Source: Zopfochytrium polystomum (taxonomy: Eukaryota > Chytridiomycota > Chytridiomycetes > Chytridiales > Chytridiaceae). From it: 64,000 bases of DNA. Below the pieces are notes generated by a model. The model was not told the origin of the DNA, ran no database searches, and saw only the letters and a list, made by a program, of their open reading frames with translations. This document shows, piece after piece, positions 10,694 through 21,379 of the stretch. The position numbers and the translations under genes were made by a program. The stretch covers positions 186,001 to 250,000 of the forward strand of contig JAIVFJ010000013.1 of NCBI GenBank assembly GCA_025765615.1. The letters are read 5' to 3'. Positions within the stretch are counted from its first letter, which is position 1. Every line of letters starts with the position of its first letter.

Positions 10694-11350
10694 ATGCCGC
10701 GTGGAGAAGACTGCTGGTTTAAGACCCCTTTGTTGTCTTACCAACGAATTCCTGAGTCCATGAACACAGAATTAGTGCCAAGTGACATTATTGACCTCAT
10801 TGTGGTGGAAAAGACTGTCTTTGATCTGAAATGCAGTCATGCTGTAAAAGTATGACTACGAGAGCCGCTCCAATTCAGGAAATCAACAGTACACGCCATA
10901 CCAGTTGGATCCCTGATGGACAAACAGATACATTTCCGTGGATCCATATTTACCCCTGCCGACCTTCATAACGAGGATGACAGTCCAAAGATATTCACCA
11001 TTCCTTTGATGAACTTGCGTGATACACCTGTTTCCTTACGAAAAGGGAATTGTGTTGCGCACTTTATTGTTGTACCACCAGATCCTGAGTCACATATCAT
11101 TAACATGCCTGACACACTACATGACGAACCCAAGCACCTTATGACAATGCTCAATGTTGTGCACTGTCAAAATCCAACTGACACAGAGTCTTTTCTCTCC
11201 ACTTTGAACGACCTGGATAGTTCGCATACCTCGTTCTACCCTCGTTTTCCTGAAGCTGGACAACAATACACCACACAAGGCTCTGTTGAAATCTTCCCTG
11301 ATTCTGTTAGTTTTGGGTCTTTTGGTGTAAGCAGTGTGCAGGATCTTTGA
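10694..11350 (+). pseudogene. dUTPase-like ORF with one in-frame stop, retroelement remnant
   Basis: From the ATG at 10694 one frame runs to 11350, broken only by TGA at 10853-10855. The order of motifs resembles the trimeric dUTPase fold: VFDLKCSHAVKV (motif 1-like), VHAIPVG (vPTGi-like), then MNLRDTPVSLRKGNCVAHFIV, close to the N-x-S-x-x-x-x-x-I-x-x-G-D-x-I-A-Q-L-I strand. The family hydrolyses dUTP, and dUTPase-like domains are carried by some retroelements. The active-site Tyr-containing loop is not evident. The last residues run into the Copia-2 LTR at 11305. The call is tentative. Confidence 0.35.
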
Positions 11351-11539
11351 CCTGATACTGATCTGCGGGGATGGCTTGCAGCATTTTGCAAGTGAAGGTC
11401 CTTGTAACAGTTTTTTATAAAGACAGACACAAGACTGACAGAAGCCAAGATCATCCTCCCACCACCACCACCACCTTCGGTAGTGTACACCACCACAGCA
11501 GTCCAATCCATCAATCAGCCAGCATAGCGAATTCTTTCA
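11305..11539 (+). repeat. LTR of the second Copia-2 copy
   Basis: TG...CA ends, similar along its length to 1543-1771 (reverse), with several substitutions and extra CAC triplets (235 versus 229 bp). Confidence 0.9.
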
Positions 11540-12136
11540 TACAAAACTCTTACCCATCCCAATCACTTCCCCCTTGATTTCAACAAGATCCAATCAGTGG
11601 AAGGGGTTGTACGCTTTTCAGATCTGCCAACTTTGCGGACTGATCACAGGCGCTACAGACAATTAACAGCAATTTTGTTACTACCATTGGAAATCTCTTG
11701 ATCTCCTCTTTCCAACGAACCCTCCTGATCTCGGATCGGACGCTCCTACGTCATATCCACCGCCTCCAAAGTTGTCGCCCACTTTTCCAACTTCAACCTC
11801 AATTTGCTCGCCTTCCAGACCTCCCCTAGCCAATCCCAAGCCATCATTGGAAAGGCCTGCTTCTGGACTACACGACTGTCTTCAGCGGCATCCCAAAATC
11901 ACTCTCCTTTGTGATAAGCGACACCTTTTTCCATTGAGGGTCACCAGATACCTCCAACCCTCACAATTAATTTTTGATTTTTTGTCCCCAATTGGAGACA
12001 ACAACCACCCCCCTACCTGACACACACCAAGCTAACAAACCAACTTTCATCTGCTGCAACACCACCTTAACAACACACCCAAAATCCAACGAAATCCTTT
12101 CAAACTTGGCACACATAATCGTCCTGAGAAAACAAC

Positions 12137-12870
12137 ATGACTACTGACTCAAGCAAAGCAGAACGATGTGGTTGATCCTCCACTAGACCTCTGCGACACT
12201 GCAACATCTCTCATCGGAGATGGACCATTCCAACAACAGAGATTCCAATTGGTGGCTCTGCCTCATGGACAAGAGAAAAAACTTCCGATGCCTTCATAAC
12301 CCGATTCACCGAAGCGTACCATCAAGTTGACAGCTTTGCAAAATCAGCAGCTGGAGACCTCTCCATCGTATTCGCACTTTCCAATAAGTTGTTTGAATCT
12401 TTGCTGACTCACTGGGCCAACGATTGTTGGATATGGGGAAAGGAAAAGTTTTTCTTGTTGTTGGCAACCCAGCTCCTCAGATAACAAGTTTAGCCAAACT
12501 AATCTCACTCTTCAAAAACCTGTTTAACAAAACAACTATGATAAACAACACATTGAGCTGGCCAATCAAAGTGACAAAGGCTCAACTACTACTGCACCAG
12601 AAATCACCACACCAACTGTTACTATCCTGGTTATCTGCTTCTTCATATCAATTGAAGAATAAACAGCAGAGGTCCTCAAAAATCAACTATCTCCATCAAC
12701 TAATAATCAATCTGCTAAGTGTTTTGCTCTTCTCTTTTGATATGCATCAAAGTAACTGCCTTTATCCTCTCAACATACAGCCATGCAGTCTCCTGTCAGT
12801 AATGATTCATCATTCCATGAACATCAACACAGGCATTTCAGTTTTTGGAGACCTGCACCACTAACAACTG
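12137..12870 (+). pseudogene. Decayed gag-like sequence of the second Copia-2 copy
   Basis: Matches the reverse complement of the gag-like region 7116-6300 with a deletion after the N-terminus and frameshifts. Readable pieces include the block LLDMGKGKVFLVVGNPAPQ, which is shared with the other copy. Confidence 0.7.
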
Positions 12871-14714
12871 CCCCTGTGCCCTTTTAATAATACTTACTCA
12901 TTTTCAACAGGGCATAACAAATTAGGAATTAATGATATGGTGTTTTCCTCGCCTATCAACCCATGGAGTCGGCAGTTCAATTTCTGGATTCCCTGATACA
13001 ATTATCATTGACATGGCCACCTTTTGAGATCAGAGTGTTTTCAACCACACTGCAACTCTCATTATCAAACATATTTGTGATTGGGATGACCAATAGTTAT
13101 GCAAGTGCCAACTCTCACAACCATGGCAACCTTGTGCAATTTCCTCATGACTTTGGACTCTTTACATCAGGCTACGCCTCCCTTTATCTTTGCTCACATA
13201 ACTTCAGTCAAAGACAATTTGCTGTCCATTCATTGATAGAACCAGGGATGCAACATCAAACATCATCTTCCACTCAGGGAGGAGGATGTAGGGATAAGTG
13301 AAAGATGATCATCAGCAATGTATTTCCAATTAGATGGAGGATGCTTGGAATCAGTGAACGATGATCATCAGCACAGAGTTGCAAAGTGGTCTCAGCATGG
13401 ATTGGCACCAACTTGGCATGGTCTTCGTAGACATACTACCTGCCTGAGCAACGGAGCTCTTGTTTCCCCAGCCGTTCCATTGATGGGAAGCAGTTCTGGC
13501 AACTGAGTTCAGAAATCAAAGAATATAAAGTCGCACTGTCTGCAGTTCCTTTCCACTATTGTGTTCCTAGAAAAAAAAATGTGCAAACAACTCACAGAAG
13601 CAAAAGTACGCTTTTCCTCTTTTGGAACTTGAACTGAATGCTTTCCCTTTAATTGTTGTTTGCAAATTTGGTTCACAAAGTTTAAAAAAAATGGAAATTT
13701 ACCAACTCACACGAGAAGTTGTGTGAGACTGTGCGCTCTCCAACTCCTCACCTAGGGCTATAGGTGGAAACTAGAGCATGGACCTAAATACCAATCCTGC
13801 TAATGAAAAGGGGCAAAAGGAGGGTGTCTAGGGGCACAAGACAGGAAAGTGTATTTGGAGTCTTAAAAAGCACAAGAAAAACACAAACAAATCTCTAACA
13901 CAAAAGAGAGGTTTCTCACACCAAAGCATGAAACAGACACAATCACAAAAGAAAGCATAATCCTCTGGTGCAAGACACAGAAGGTTTTCATCTGGGGCAC
14001 AAGGCCAAAAAGCCAAGTTAGACCAGAGACAGAACTGACTGAATCGGTAAGACTGACTGAATCGGTAAGAGAAGTGACAAGCCACTACAACCCATCAAAA
14101 GAAACAACAAAAGAAATAAACAACAAATCAAACCCTGAGTTGGAGGGGGTTGGAGAGACAAAGGGCAGACACAAGGAACAGTTAGTGTGCAGAGGTGCCT
14201 GTTGAACCAAATCAGAACTGTTTTCCACTTAACAGAACCAGACACAACTTGTCTCACTCCAAGGAGAGTGTTCCAACTCAATCCAAGGAAGAGGGTGCAA
14301 CCAGGGTGGGAGACAGTGGGACTCTTCTTGCCTCATCCAACCAGTAGACAGACCTCTGCCTCGCCAGGCCAGAGAGAATAACCTGTCTTGGAAGCAAGGA
14401 AGGTCAATACCCACTCCCACACACAAGGAAGACACCAAAGACAACCACAGGTATTAGCATGAAAGGAAGAGGGTCTGAACCCAGCGAACCAGGCCCACCA
14501 AAGGCCAAAGGAACCATCACCAGGGATAGGGAGGAATACCAGAGAGACCCACATAATACTAGACCAGCCAACTCATTCATATCACCTTGAGAGACCTGGA
14601 TTTGAAGCGATGTATTGACAGGAACTGGCGAGGCACTACCACAGTTTTACCCTCCCACCTTCCATCATCAAGTAGCTCCTACCCCAGACCAGCCTAAACA
14701 GTATGCAGAATGGT

Positions 14715-14803
14715 GAGGTGCACTGGGACTTGAACCCAGCACACTGCCATAAATGGCCAAGAGAACCAATTCTCCTGTCACACACCAGGGGACTGCCACC
14801 CCC
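14715..14803 (-). other. tRNA-like sequence (SINE head or tRNA relic)
   Basis: On the - strand a perfect T-arm (stem CTGGG/CCCAG with loop TTCAAGT) lies at about 14720-14740, followed by TGCACC. About 60 nt upstream is TGGCAGTCCCCTGG, a weak A box. The ends GGTGGCA and TGCACC can pair with one bulge. A normal 7-nt anticodon loop is not seen, so this is not a working tRNA gene. Confidence 0.4.
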
Positions 14804-15445
14804 AGCTCATACACACAGTCAGAGAAGGAAAAGGGAAGGCAAGAAGACTTCAGGTACAACAAGAATGGGGGGTGGGCTACTTAAATAGGAGAGGGTTGGA
14901 ATCAGCAGGGTGAAAGAAGAAGGAGGGGAAAAGAAGGGAAAACATATACAAAAGAACAAAACAATAAATAAAACAACAAAGAAGAGAGGAGGAGTGAGTC
15001 TCCAAACAATAAGGACAGCTCAGAAAATCATGGAGCATTTCTTGGCATCAGCTGCCAAGAAGGATGGAGGAGATGGGGGGAGCTGATTGGTGCAAAGAGG
15101 AAGACAGTCACTCACAGCCACAAAAGAAACGAGAGACACACACAGAGATAACAAACAAATAAATAAAAGATGAAACAGTAAAAAAAAGAAAACAGGATAA
15201 ACTACTAATTGAAAAAATAAGTAAAAATCATCAATAAAGAAAGGAGAAAAAACCCTATGATCTCATACCCTTTCATGAGGCCTTTCATCATGGTAGCTTA
15301 TGCAGCAGCTCTGTGTTAGCTCTGTGTACACCTGGACTCTATACTTCTACCCACTTAAGCTCATCATCCTGATCCATTTCCAAAAGTGAGCGGGGAAAGG
15401 CTTAGTCATTGTGCAGAACTTGAAATTCTGCATCATTCAGTTAGT

Positions 15446-15519
15446 GACTGCCAGCATGTCTCAAACTTAGCACCTTCCCCATTGAAGGGAGCGCTCTACA
15501 CCGCTGAGCTAGAGGGCCT
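15446..15519 (-). other. tRNA-like sequence with intact D-arm
   Basis: On the - strand TAGCTCAGCGG(T) is a good A box with a D-arm (GCTC...GAGC). It is followed by an imperfect anticodon-like hairpin and a degenerate B box (AGTTTGAGACATG). It reads as a tRNA pseudogene or tRNA-derived SINE head. Confidence 0.45.
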
Positions 15520-17007
15520 CTTGCCAGTAGTGCAGAGCGGCCTGACCCATTCAGCCTACAACTCAGTGCGTAATAATAACATGAATAATATACATGGCCG
15601 CGGCTAAGAGACAGTCCAAATCTCAGTGGTTCAGCTTGCAGGGACAATAATAACCCATGAAAATAATAAGAAATGGGGTCCAGCCGTGTTACGTCACTTT
15701 CATGAAACGTTGTTTGGTCGAGTCAAATTGATAATCCTCACAAATTATCAGTTAAAAAAGCGGGGTATACTCTTTTTATTCGAGGTTGCAGGCTCAACAG
15801 CCTGTCGTCCTCACATGCTAATGTAGTTGTTGGAAGTCTCTGCTGGCCCCACCAAGGCTGATTCTCAATCCCTTGATTCTATGAAGGCTGATGATAGCAC
15901 TGCTGCCCCAACTGCTGATTCTGCACTGGCTGGCTCATCAATGGCAAACACACCTTCCCAAATTGCCAGTTCCAAGGGCGGCTCAACTGGTGGAGCTTCT
16001 AGTTCACTGGACTCAGGATCCTCAACTCCAACTCTTCATTGGATGCAACTGCTGAGGCTTGGCCCAAATGAGCTGCTGCGACAGCAGCAGAAGCTGCCTG
16101 GAAAGTGGCACAGACATTCAAGCTTCCTCCGCCAGTGTATTGTCAGCAGACTGCTTCCACAAAAGGCTCTGGAGCGCCGCAAGCCGCACCAGCAGCAGCA
16201 GTTCCAAATCAGCCCAGCAATCCTCCAATCACCATCCTTGACATAAGGGACAGAAGGCTGGAAGATGATGGGAGGTTGGTGGTTGATACAGTGGGCCACA
16301 AATCGCTGAGTGTTAAGACTGAGGTTGTCTGCCTGTACAAATCGTGTTTGACAAGTGGGGAAGAGTGCTCTTCAAAATCAATGCGATCAATTATCTGTTG
16401 AGTGACACCTGCTGTGCGAGCAACAGTGTTGACCCAAGTATAGCCTGTGGCGTGACAATAACTTCAAAGTAGTTGAAACCATCAAGAGAACGTGTAGTGA
16501 TCTTACCAGTTTGTGCGCAAAGAGCTGATAACGTCCTTGTCAAAGTTTTTCGTCTTATTTTTCCACCAAAAAACCTTTGTTGGAAAAATAGGTGAGGGGT
16601 CACTCTCCTGGAGTTGGGGCTGTGCACATCAGGCGAAGGTGGCGACAGCGAATCTTTCTCTTTTCCATGGCAATTGCATGGAGGACGGAGACCACAAAAG
16701 GCCGTTGTTCCACTGAGTGTTGGATACCATTGTGAGGTTGTCAGGCTTCCTGCCTGCTTGAAACAGTGTATGATACTTTAGGCACTCGCTCCCCTGAATT
16801 GAATAAAGTCACTGCAGCTGATTGCTCCGAGGCTCAATCCCTTTTTATGCAGCTTGGCTACTGTCTCACACGTGGCAGCATTGTGAAGCATGATTGTCAG
16901 GAACAGGGCAGGACAAGGCAAGGCATGGTAGACAAGGAACTGAGAGGAGTGATGATTGTATTGGAAACAATAATTCACTTGAGGGATGGGACAGGTCCCC
17001 CATCCCC

Positions 17008-17015
17008 CTTTTATA
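17008..17015 (-). promoter_or_regulatory. TATA box in gypsy LTR
   Basis: TATAAAAG on the - strand; the same box is at 19494-19501, 22367-22374 and 25241-25248 in the other LTRs. It lies about 110 bp downstream of the pentamer array in element sense. Confidence 0.7.
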
Positions 17016-17124
17016 CCTTTTGAGAGTGTTCCTTGTCAAGACTCCAAGAAAGTTCCAGAAAGAGCAATTAGTAATGCAATGATACCAATGATACCAATGA
17101 CAACAAGACAAGTCAGGAAAGCAA

Positions 17125-17239
17125 AGAAGGTTCCAGAAGGTTCCACAAGGTTCCATGAAGGAATGTTCTAGAAGGTTCCAGAAGGTTCCAGAAGGTTCCA
17201 TGAAGGAATGTTCTAGAAGGTTCCAGAGGTTTCCAGAGG
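17125..17239 (-). promoter_or_regulatory. Heat-shock-element-like array in LTR (23 pentamers)
   Basis: In exact 5-bp register, 18 of 23 units fit nGAAn or nTTCn, mostly alternating (AGAAG GTTCC AGAAG GTTCC). Alternating nGAAn/nTTCn is the known binding pattern of heat-shock factor trimers. The array sits in U3, upstream of the TATA box in the sense of transcription. Confidence 0.7.
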
Positions 17240-17252
17240 GTGATTCATAACA

Positions 17253-19385
17253 TCATCTCCCCCTTTTAGGCCTCTTCTGCAACTTGGTGGGGTACCTGGT
17301 CTTGAACTCGAGCAGAAGGTCTTGGCAGTGAGTGAGGTTTGACTCAGGCTCCCAGGTGTTGTCAGCATCTGAGTAACCCTTCCACTTAACAAGGAACTTG
17401 AGTGTTCTTCCAAACCACTTGGCATCCAAGATTTGTTCAACCTCAAATTCCTCTTCACCTTCTACCTCAACTGGAGGAGGAGGAGGAACAACTCTGCCTG
17501 GAATGGAATTGGCCACAAACTTCTCTAAAAGGCTGACATGGAAAACTGGGTGGATCTTCATGGATGCAGGGAGATCCAGCTTGAAGGTGACTGGATTGAC
17601 TTGCTCCAAGATCTTGAAAGGACCCAACTTGAGGTTGTCTAGCTTGGGACTTGGTCTTTTGGTCTGCAAGTTCTTCCTCAGAAGCCAAACTTGCTGACCC
17701 ACAGCAAGGTCATGGTCCATTCTGTGAGTGTTGGCAAATCTTGAGGCATCTTCTTGGGCTTGCTTCAGGGTGGAGTCCAGGAAGGTGCTGATGATCTTGA
17801 GCTTATGTAAGTGTGAAGCCGCAGCAGGAGCTTGGACATTGGATAGGGTCTCTTGTCCCAGAAGATCTCCTCTTGGATTGAAGCCATAGGTTGCAAAGAA
17901 AGGAGATAGCTGGGTGCTTGAGTGGAGAGAATTGTTGAGAGCAAATTCTGCCAGTGGAAGGAGGGTGGGCCAATCATCCTGTTGATAGCTGACATAGCAC
18001 CTCAAATACTGCTCCAGAGTCTGGTTTGTTCTTTCTGTTTGTCCATCAGTCTGAGGGTGATAAGCAGTTGACAGTTGAGACTTGATTCCAAGGGCTGCTG
18101 TGAGTGCTTTCCAAAATTGAGATCTGAACTGTGGTCCTCTGTCACTGACGATTGACTGAGGCAGCCCATGGAGCCTGAATATGTGCTGCAAAAACAGGTC
18201 TGCTGTTCCTTGTGCATCTATATTCTCAGTGCAGGGGATGAAATGGGCCAACTTTGTCCTTCTGCAGATGACAACAAGGATAGAGTCAAATCCATGGGAT
18301 GGGGGCAGTTTCACAATGAAGTCCATGGATATTGATGACCAAGGGCTGATGGCAATTGGGAGGGGCTCCAGAAGTCCATAGGGCTTGTGTCTGCTGGATT
18401 TGTTTCTTTGACAGGTTTCACAGCTGCTGACATAGTTCTTGATGTACTTCCTCATGCCTGGCCAGTAGAAGTCTCTGGAAACAAGCTCATATGTCTTGTG
18501 CTCTCCTGGGTGTCCAGCTGTTGCTGCATCATGCCTTGTCTTGAGTATCTCAAGTTTTTCCTCTTCTTGGCTGATTTGAATCTTGTGAGGCTTGGGGTCC
18601 TTGGAAATAGCATGGGCCCACACACTGTCAGGAAGCAATGAAAGGTGTGTCTTGGATGGTGGGGTGAAACCATCTCCCCCTTCAGGTGCAAGGTCTGTTC
18701 TTCTTGACAGGGCATCAGCCACAGTGTTAAGGTGGCCAGGAGAATAGCACAGCTTAAAGTCATACTCAGAGAGCAGTTCAGCCCACCTGGCATGCCTCTG
18801 CTTGAGCAACCTCCTTGCCCTGAAGAAGGTGAGGTTCTTGTGATCCGAATAGACAGAGATGTTTTTAGAACCAGCCAAGTAGTGTCTCCAGAATTTGAAT
18901 GCTTCCACAATTGCAAGCAACTCCTTGTCATGGACTGTGTAGTTACACTCAGCACTGTTCAGCTTCCTGGAGTAATATGCCACTGGATGCAGAGGAGCAG
19001 AGGGGTCCTGAGAGCTTGGCTGGGACAGAACAGCGCCAAGGGCATAGTCTGAGGCATCAGTTTCCAAGGTGAAGGGAAGCAAGGGATCCACATGCTTAAG
19101 GAGTGGTGCACTTGTGGTTGCTGTCTTAAGAGCTAGCCAGGCTTGCTCTGCTGCTGGGGTCCATTCAAACTTGGTGGTCTTCTTGGTGAGATCAGTGAGA
19201 GGCTTGGCTATGGCAGAATAGTTGGCAATGAAGGTTCTGTAGAAGTTGCAAAATCCAAGGAAGCTTTGAACATCCTTGATGGAATTTGGAGCCTTCCATT
19301 CAAGAATAGTTTGGATCTTGTCTGGTGCCATGGAGATCCCTTTGTCAGACACAATGAACCCCAAAAACTCAATGGAGGTCTTGTG
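17253..19385 (-). pseudogene. Outer gypsy pol, 3' half: RT end, RNase H, integrase, chromodomain
   Basis: An open frame of 710 codons continues pol from 22657 after the nested insertion. It begins at the RT thumb (FLGFIVS). RNase H follows (TLETDASDYALGAVLSQ, HDKELLAIVEAF, SDHKNLTFF), then the integrase zinc finger (GHPGEHKT ... CETCQRN), the integrase core (SMDFIVKLP, VSDRGPQFRSQF, Glu in TERTNQTLEQ), and a chromodomain (LKFLVKWKGYSDADNTWEP). The stop codon TGA directly abuts the LTR, so the polypurine tract AAAAGGGGGAGA codes for the last residues. Chromodomains steer integration to particular chromatin. Confidence 0.95.
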
Positions 19386-19783
19386 TGTCAGGAACAGGGC
19401 AGGACAGGACAAGGCAGACAAGGAACTGAGAGGAGTGATGATTGTATTGGAAACAATAATTCACTTGAGGGATGGGACAGGTCCCCCATCCCCCTTTTAT
19501 ACCTTTTGAGAGTCTTCCTTGTCAAGACTCAAAGAAAGTTCCAGAAAGAGCAATTAGTAATACAATGATACCAATGATACCAATGACAACAAGACAAGTC
19601 AGGAAAGCAAAGAAGGTTCCAGAAGGTTCCACAAGGTTCCATGAAGGAATGTTCTAGAAGGTTCCAGAAGGTTCCAGAATGTTCCATGAAGGAATGTTCT
19701 AGAATGTTCCAGAAGGTTCCAGAAGGTTCCATGAAGGAATGTCCTAGAAGGTTCCAGAGGTTTCCAGAGGGTGATTCATAACA
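19386..19783 (-). repeat. 3' LTR of the nested gypsy derivative
   Basis: 398 bp, the same sequence as 22259-22656. It differs from the outer LTR by expansion of the pentamer array (160 versus 115 bp) and a few substitutions near the R/U5 end. Confidence 0.95.
19611..19770 (-). promoter_or_regulatory. Heat-shock-element-like array in LTR (32 pentamers)
   Basis: 25 of 32 consecutive 5-bp units match nGAAn or nTTCn in unbroken register. The exceptions are mainly ATGAA, ACAAG and AGAGG units. The TATA box is at 19494-19501. This is longer than typical heat-shock elements of three to six units. Confidence 0.75.
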
Positions 19784-21379
19784 TCATCTCCCCCTTTTAG
19801 GCCTCTTCTGCAACTTGGTGGGGTACCTGGTCTTGAACTTGAGCAGAAGGTCTTGGCAGTGAGTGAGGTTTGACTCAGGTTCCCAGGTGTTGTCAGCATC
19901 TGAGTAACCTTTCCACTTAACAAGGAACTTGAGTGTCCTTCCAATCCACTTGGCATCCAAGATTTGTTCAACCTCAAATTCCTCTTCACCTTCTACCTCA
20001 ACTGGAGGAGGAGGAGGAACAACTCTGCCTGGAATGGAATTGGCCACAAACTTCTCCAAAAGGCTGACATGGAAAACTGGGTGGATCTTCATGGATGAAG
20101 GGAGATCCAGCTTGAAGGTGACTGGATTGATTTGCTCCAAGATCTTGAAAGGTCTCAACTTGATGTTGTCTAGCTTGGGACTTGGTCTTTTGGACTGCAA
20201 GTTCTTCCTCATGCCTGGCCAGTAAAAGTCTCTGGAAACAAGCTCATATGTCTTGTGCTCTCCTGGGTGTCCAGCTGTTGCTGCATCATGCCTTGTCTTG
20301 AGTATCTCAAGTTTTTCCTCTTCTTGGCTGATTTGAATCTTGTGAGGCTTGGGGTCCTTGGAAATAGCATGGGCCCACACACTGTCAGGAAGCAGTGAAA
20401 GGTGTGTCTTGGATGGTGGGGTGAAACCATCTCCCCCTTCAGGTGCAAGGTCTGTCCTTCTGCGCTCATCAGCAGTGGGGCATGAAATCATGACTGGGAA
20501 CTGTGATTCTTGAATCTTTGACTGAGGGTTTTGTTCTTGGCAAAGACTGTGAGCTGTGGAGCTTGAATCTTGAATTTGGACTGTGAACTGTGGTACTTGA
20601 ATCTTTGACTGTGGGTTCTGTGAACTACAGACTTGGCCATGACTGTGAGCTCTATGAGCTGTCCTGGAATCTTGACTATGAACTGTGAACTGTGAAACTT
20701 GAATCTTGGCTGGGATCTGTGAGCTGCAGGCTGATACTGGAGCTGTCATTTGTCGTTGACCTTGGATACTAGGCTGAGAACCTTGAATCAGGGACTTGAG
20801 AGCATGAGACTTGGAGGCTTGACTTGAGTTTTGGGTGACTGTTCCAATTGGTGGAGGTTGGACTTGACCAGTGACCCAATCAATGGCAGGGTTCTGGGCT
20901 TGCAGCCATGGTAATCCCAGGATGACAGAGAATGTGGGTGAGCCAAGATCCAATACTTCCAGATTGACCATGGATGGTGGAAAGTCTTGGATGTGGAGGT
21001 TTAGCTTGGTTTCATGGCTGATTTCCTTGAACAGAGCATGATTGGCAAAGTGGACCTTGAGGGGTGTGGATTTCTTGATGGTGGGAATGGCACAAGACTT
21101 GGCAAGGGTGGCATCAATGATGTTGCAGGATGATCCAGAGTCTATAAGGGCCTTGGTTGTGATGGTTGACTTGGGTGAGAGTTGAATCTTGACATCCATG
21201 GTGAGTTGGTGGGGCTTGGAATCTGAGGTGTTTGTGGTGCTGGTGGTGGTGATGAAACAGGGGCAGCTTGGAGGAGGGTCCAGGGAATTGCCCCTCAGTG
21301 AGCCTGGACCTGGGAGTTTGGGTGCTTCTTCTTTGGGCAGTCCTTGACAGCATGCTCCTTGGAGCCACAGTAAAAACAC
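19784..21379 (-). CDS. Shortened pol-like ORF: protease, zinc-finger stub, chromodomain
   Basis: It is entered from gag by a -1 shift at 21316-21322. It carries the retropepsin-like active site [13 protein letters not shown], a Ser/Gln-rich linker, then a jump from PTADE to RRTDLAPEGG (RT and RNase H removed). The start of the integrase zinc finger follows, with a second jump from WPGMRK to NLQSKRPSPK (core removed), and then the chromodomain (FLVKWKGYSDADNTWEP). The second junction lies on an 8-bp sequence (TGAGGAAG) present at both parental points, which fits template switching during reverse transcription. The ORF has no stops, so a Gag-protease-chromodomain product is possible. Confidence 0.88.
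   Translation of the reverse strand: MFLLWLQGACCQGLPKEEAPKLPGPGSLRGNSLDPPPSCPCFITTTSTTNTSDSKPHQLTMDVKIQLSPKSTITTKALIDSGSSCNIIDATLAKSCAIPTIKKSTPLKVHFANHALFKEISHETKLNLHIQDFPPSMVNLEVLDLGSPTFSVILGLPWLQAQNPAIDWVTGQVQPPPIGTVTQNSSQASKSHALKSLIQGSQPSIQGQRQMTAPVSACSSQIPAKIQVSQFTVHSQDSRTAHRAHSHGQVCSSQNPQSKIQVPQFTVQIQDSSSTAHSLCQEQNPQSKIQESQFPVMISCPTADERRRTDLAPEGGDGFTPPSKTHLSLLPDSVWAHAISKDPKPHKIQISQEEEKLEILKTRHDAATAGHPGEHKTYELVSRDFYWPGMRKNLQSKRPSPKLDNIKLRPFKILEQINPVTFKLDLPSSMKIHPVFHVSLLEKFVANSIPGRVVPPPPPVEVEGEEEFEVEQILDAKWIGRTLKFLVKWKGYSDADNTWEPESNLTHCQDLLLKFKTRYPTKLQKRPKRGR

Larger units (their letters stand above)
11305..13430 (+). mobile_element. 5' fragment of a second Copia-2 copy
   Basis: It starts with a 235-bp LTR (11305-11539) and continues colinearly with the interior of Copia-2 (reverse of 7715 down to about 5570) until similarity ends near 13430. 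The 3' two-thirds and the second LTR are missing. It lacks the extra repeat found at 5749-5912 of the other copy, and has a deletion in gag. It is clearly older and more diverged than the 1543-7944 copy. Confidence 0.88.
13431..16894. other. Repeat-poor intergenic stretch without clear genes
   Basis: No protein domain is recognised. Contents: an 18-bp tandem duplication near 14035-14070, two tRNA-like sequences (14715-14803 and 15446-15519), and a short Pro/Ala/Ser-rich decayed coding-like stretch at about 15840-16400 whose frame shifts near 16080. The stretch directly before 16895 is the target of the gypsy insertion. Confidence 0.5.
16895..17252 (-). repeat. 3' LTR of the outer gypsy element
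   Basis: 358 bp, TGTTATG...CCTGACA in element sense. It contains the GAA/TTC pentamer array (17125-17239) upstream of a TATA box (17008-17015). Confidence 0.95.
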
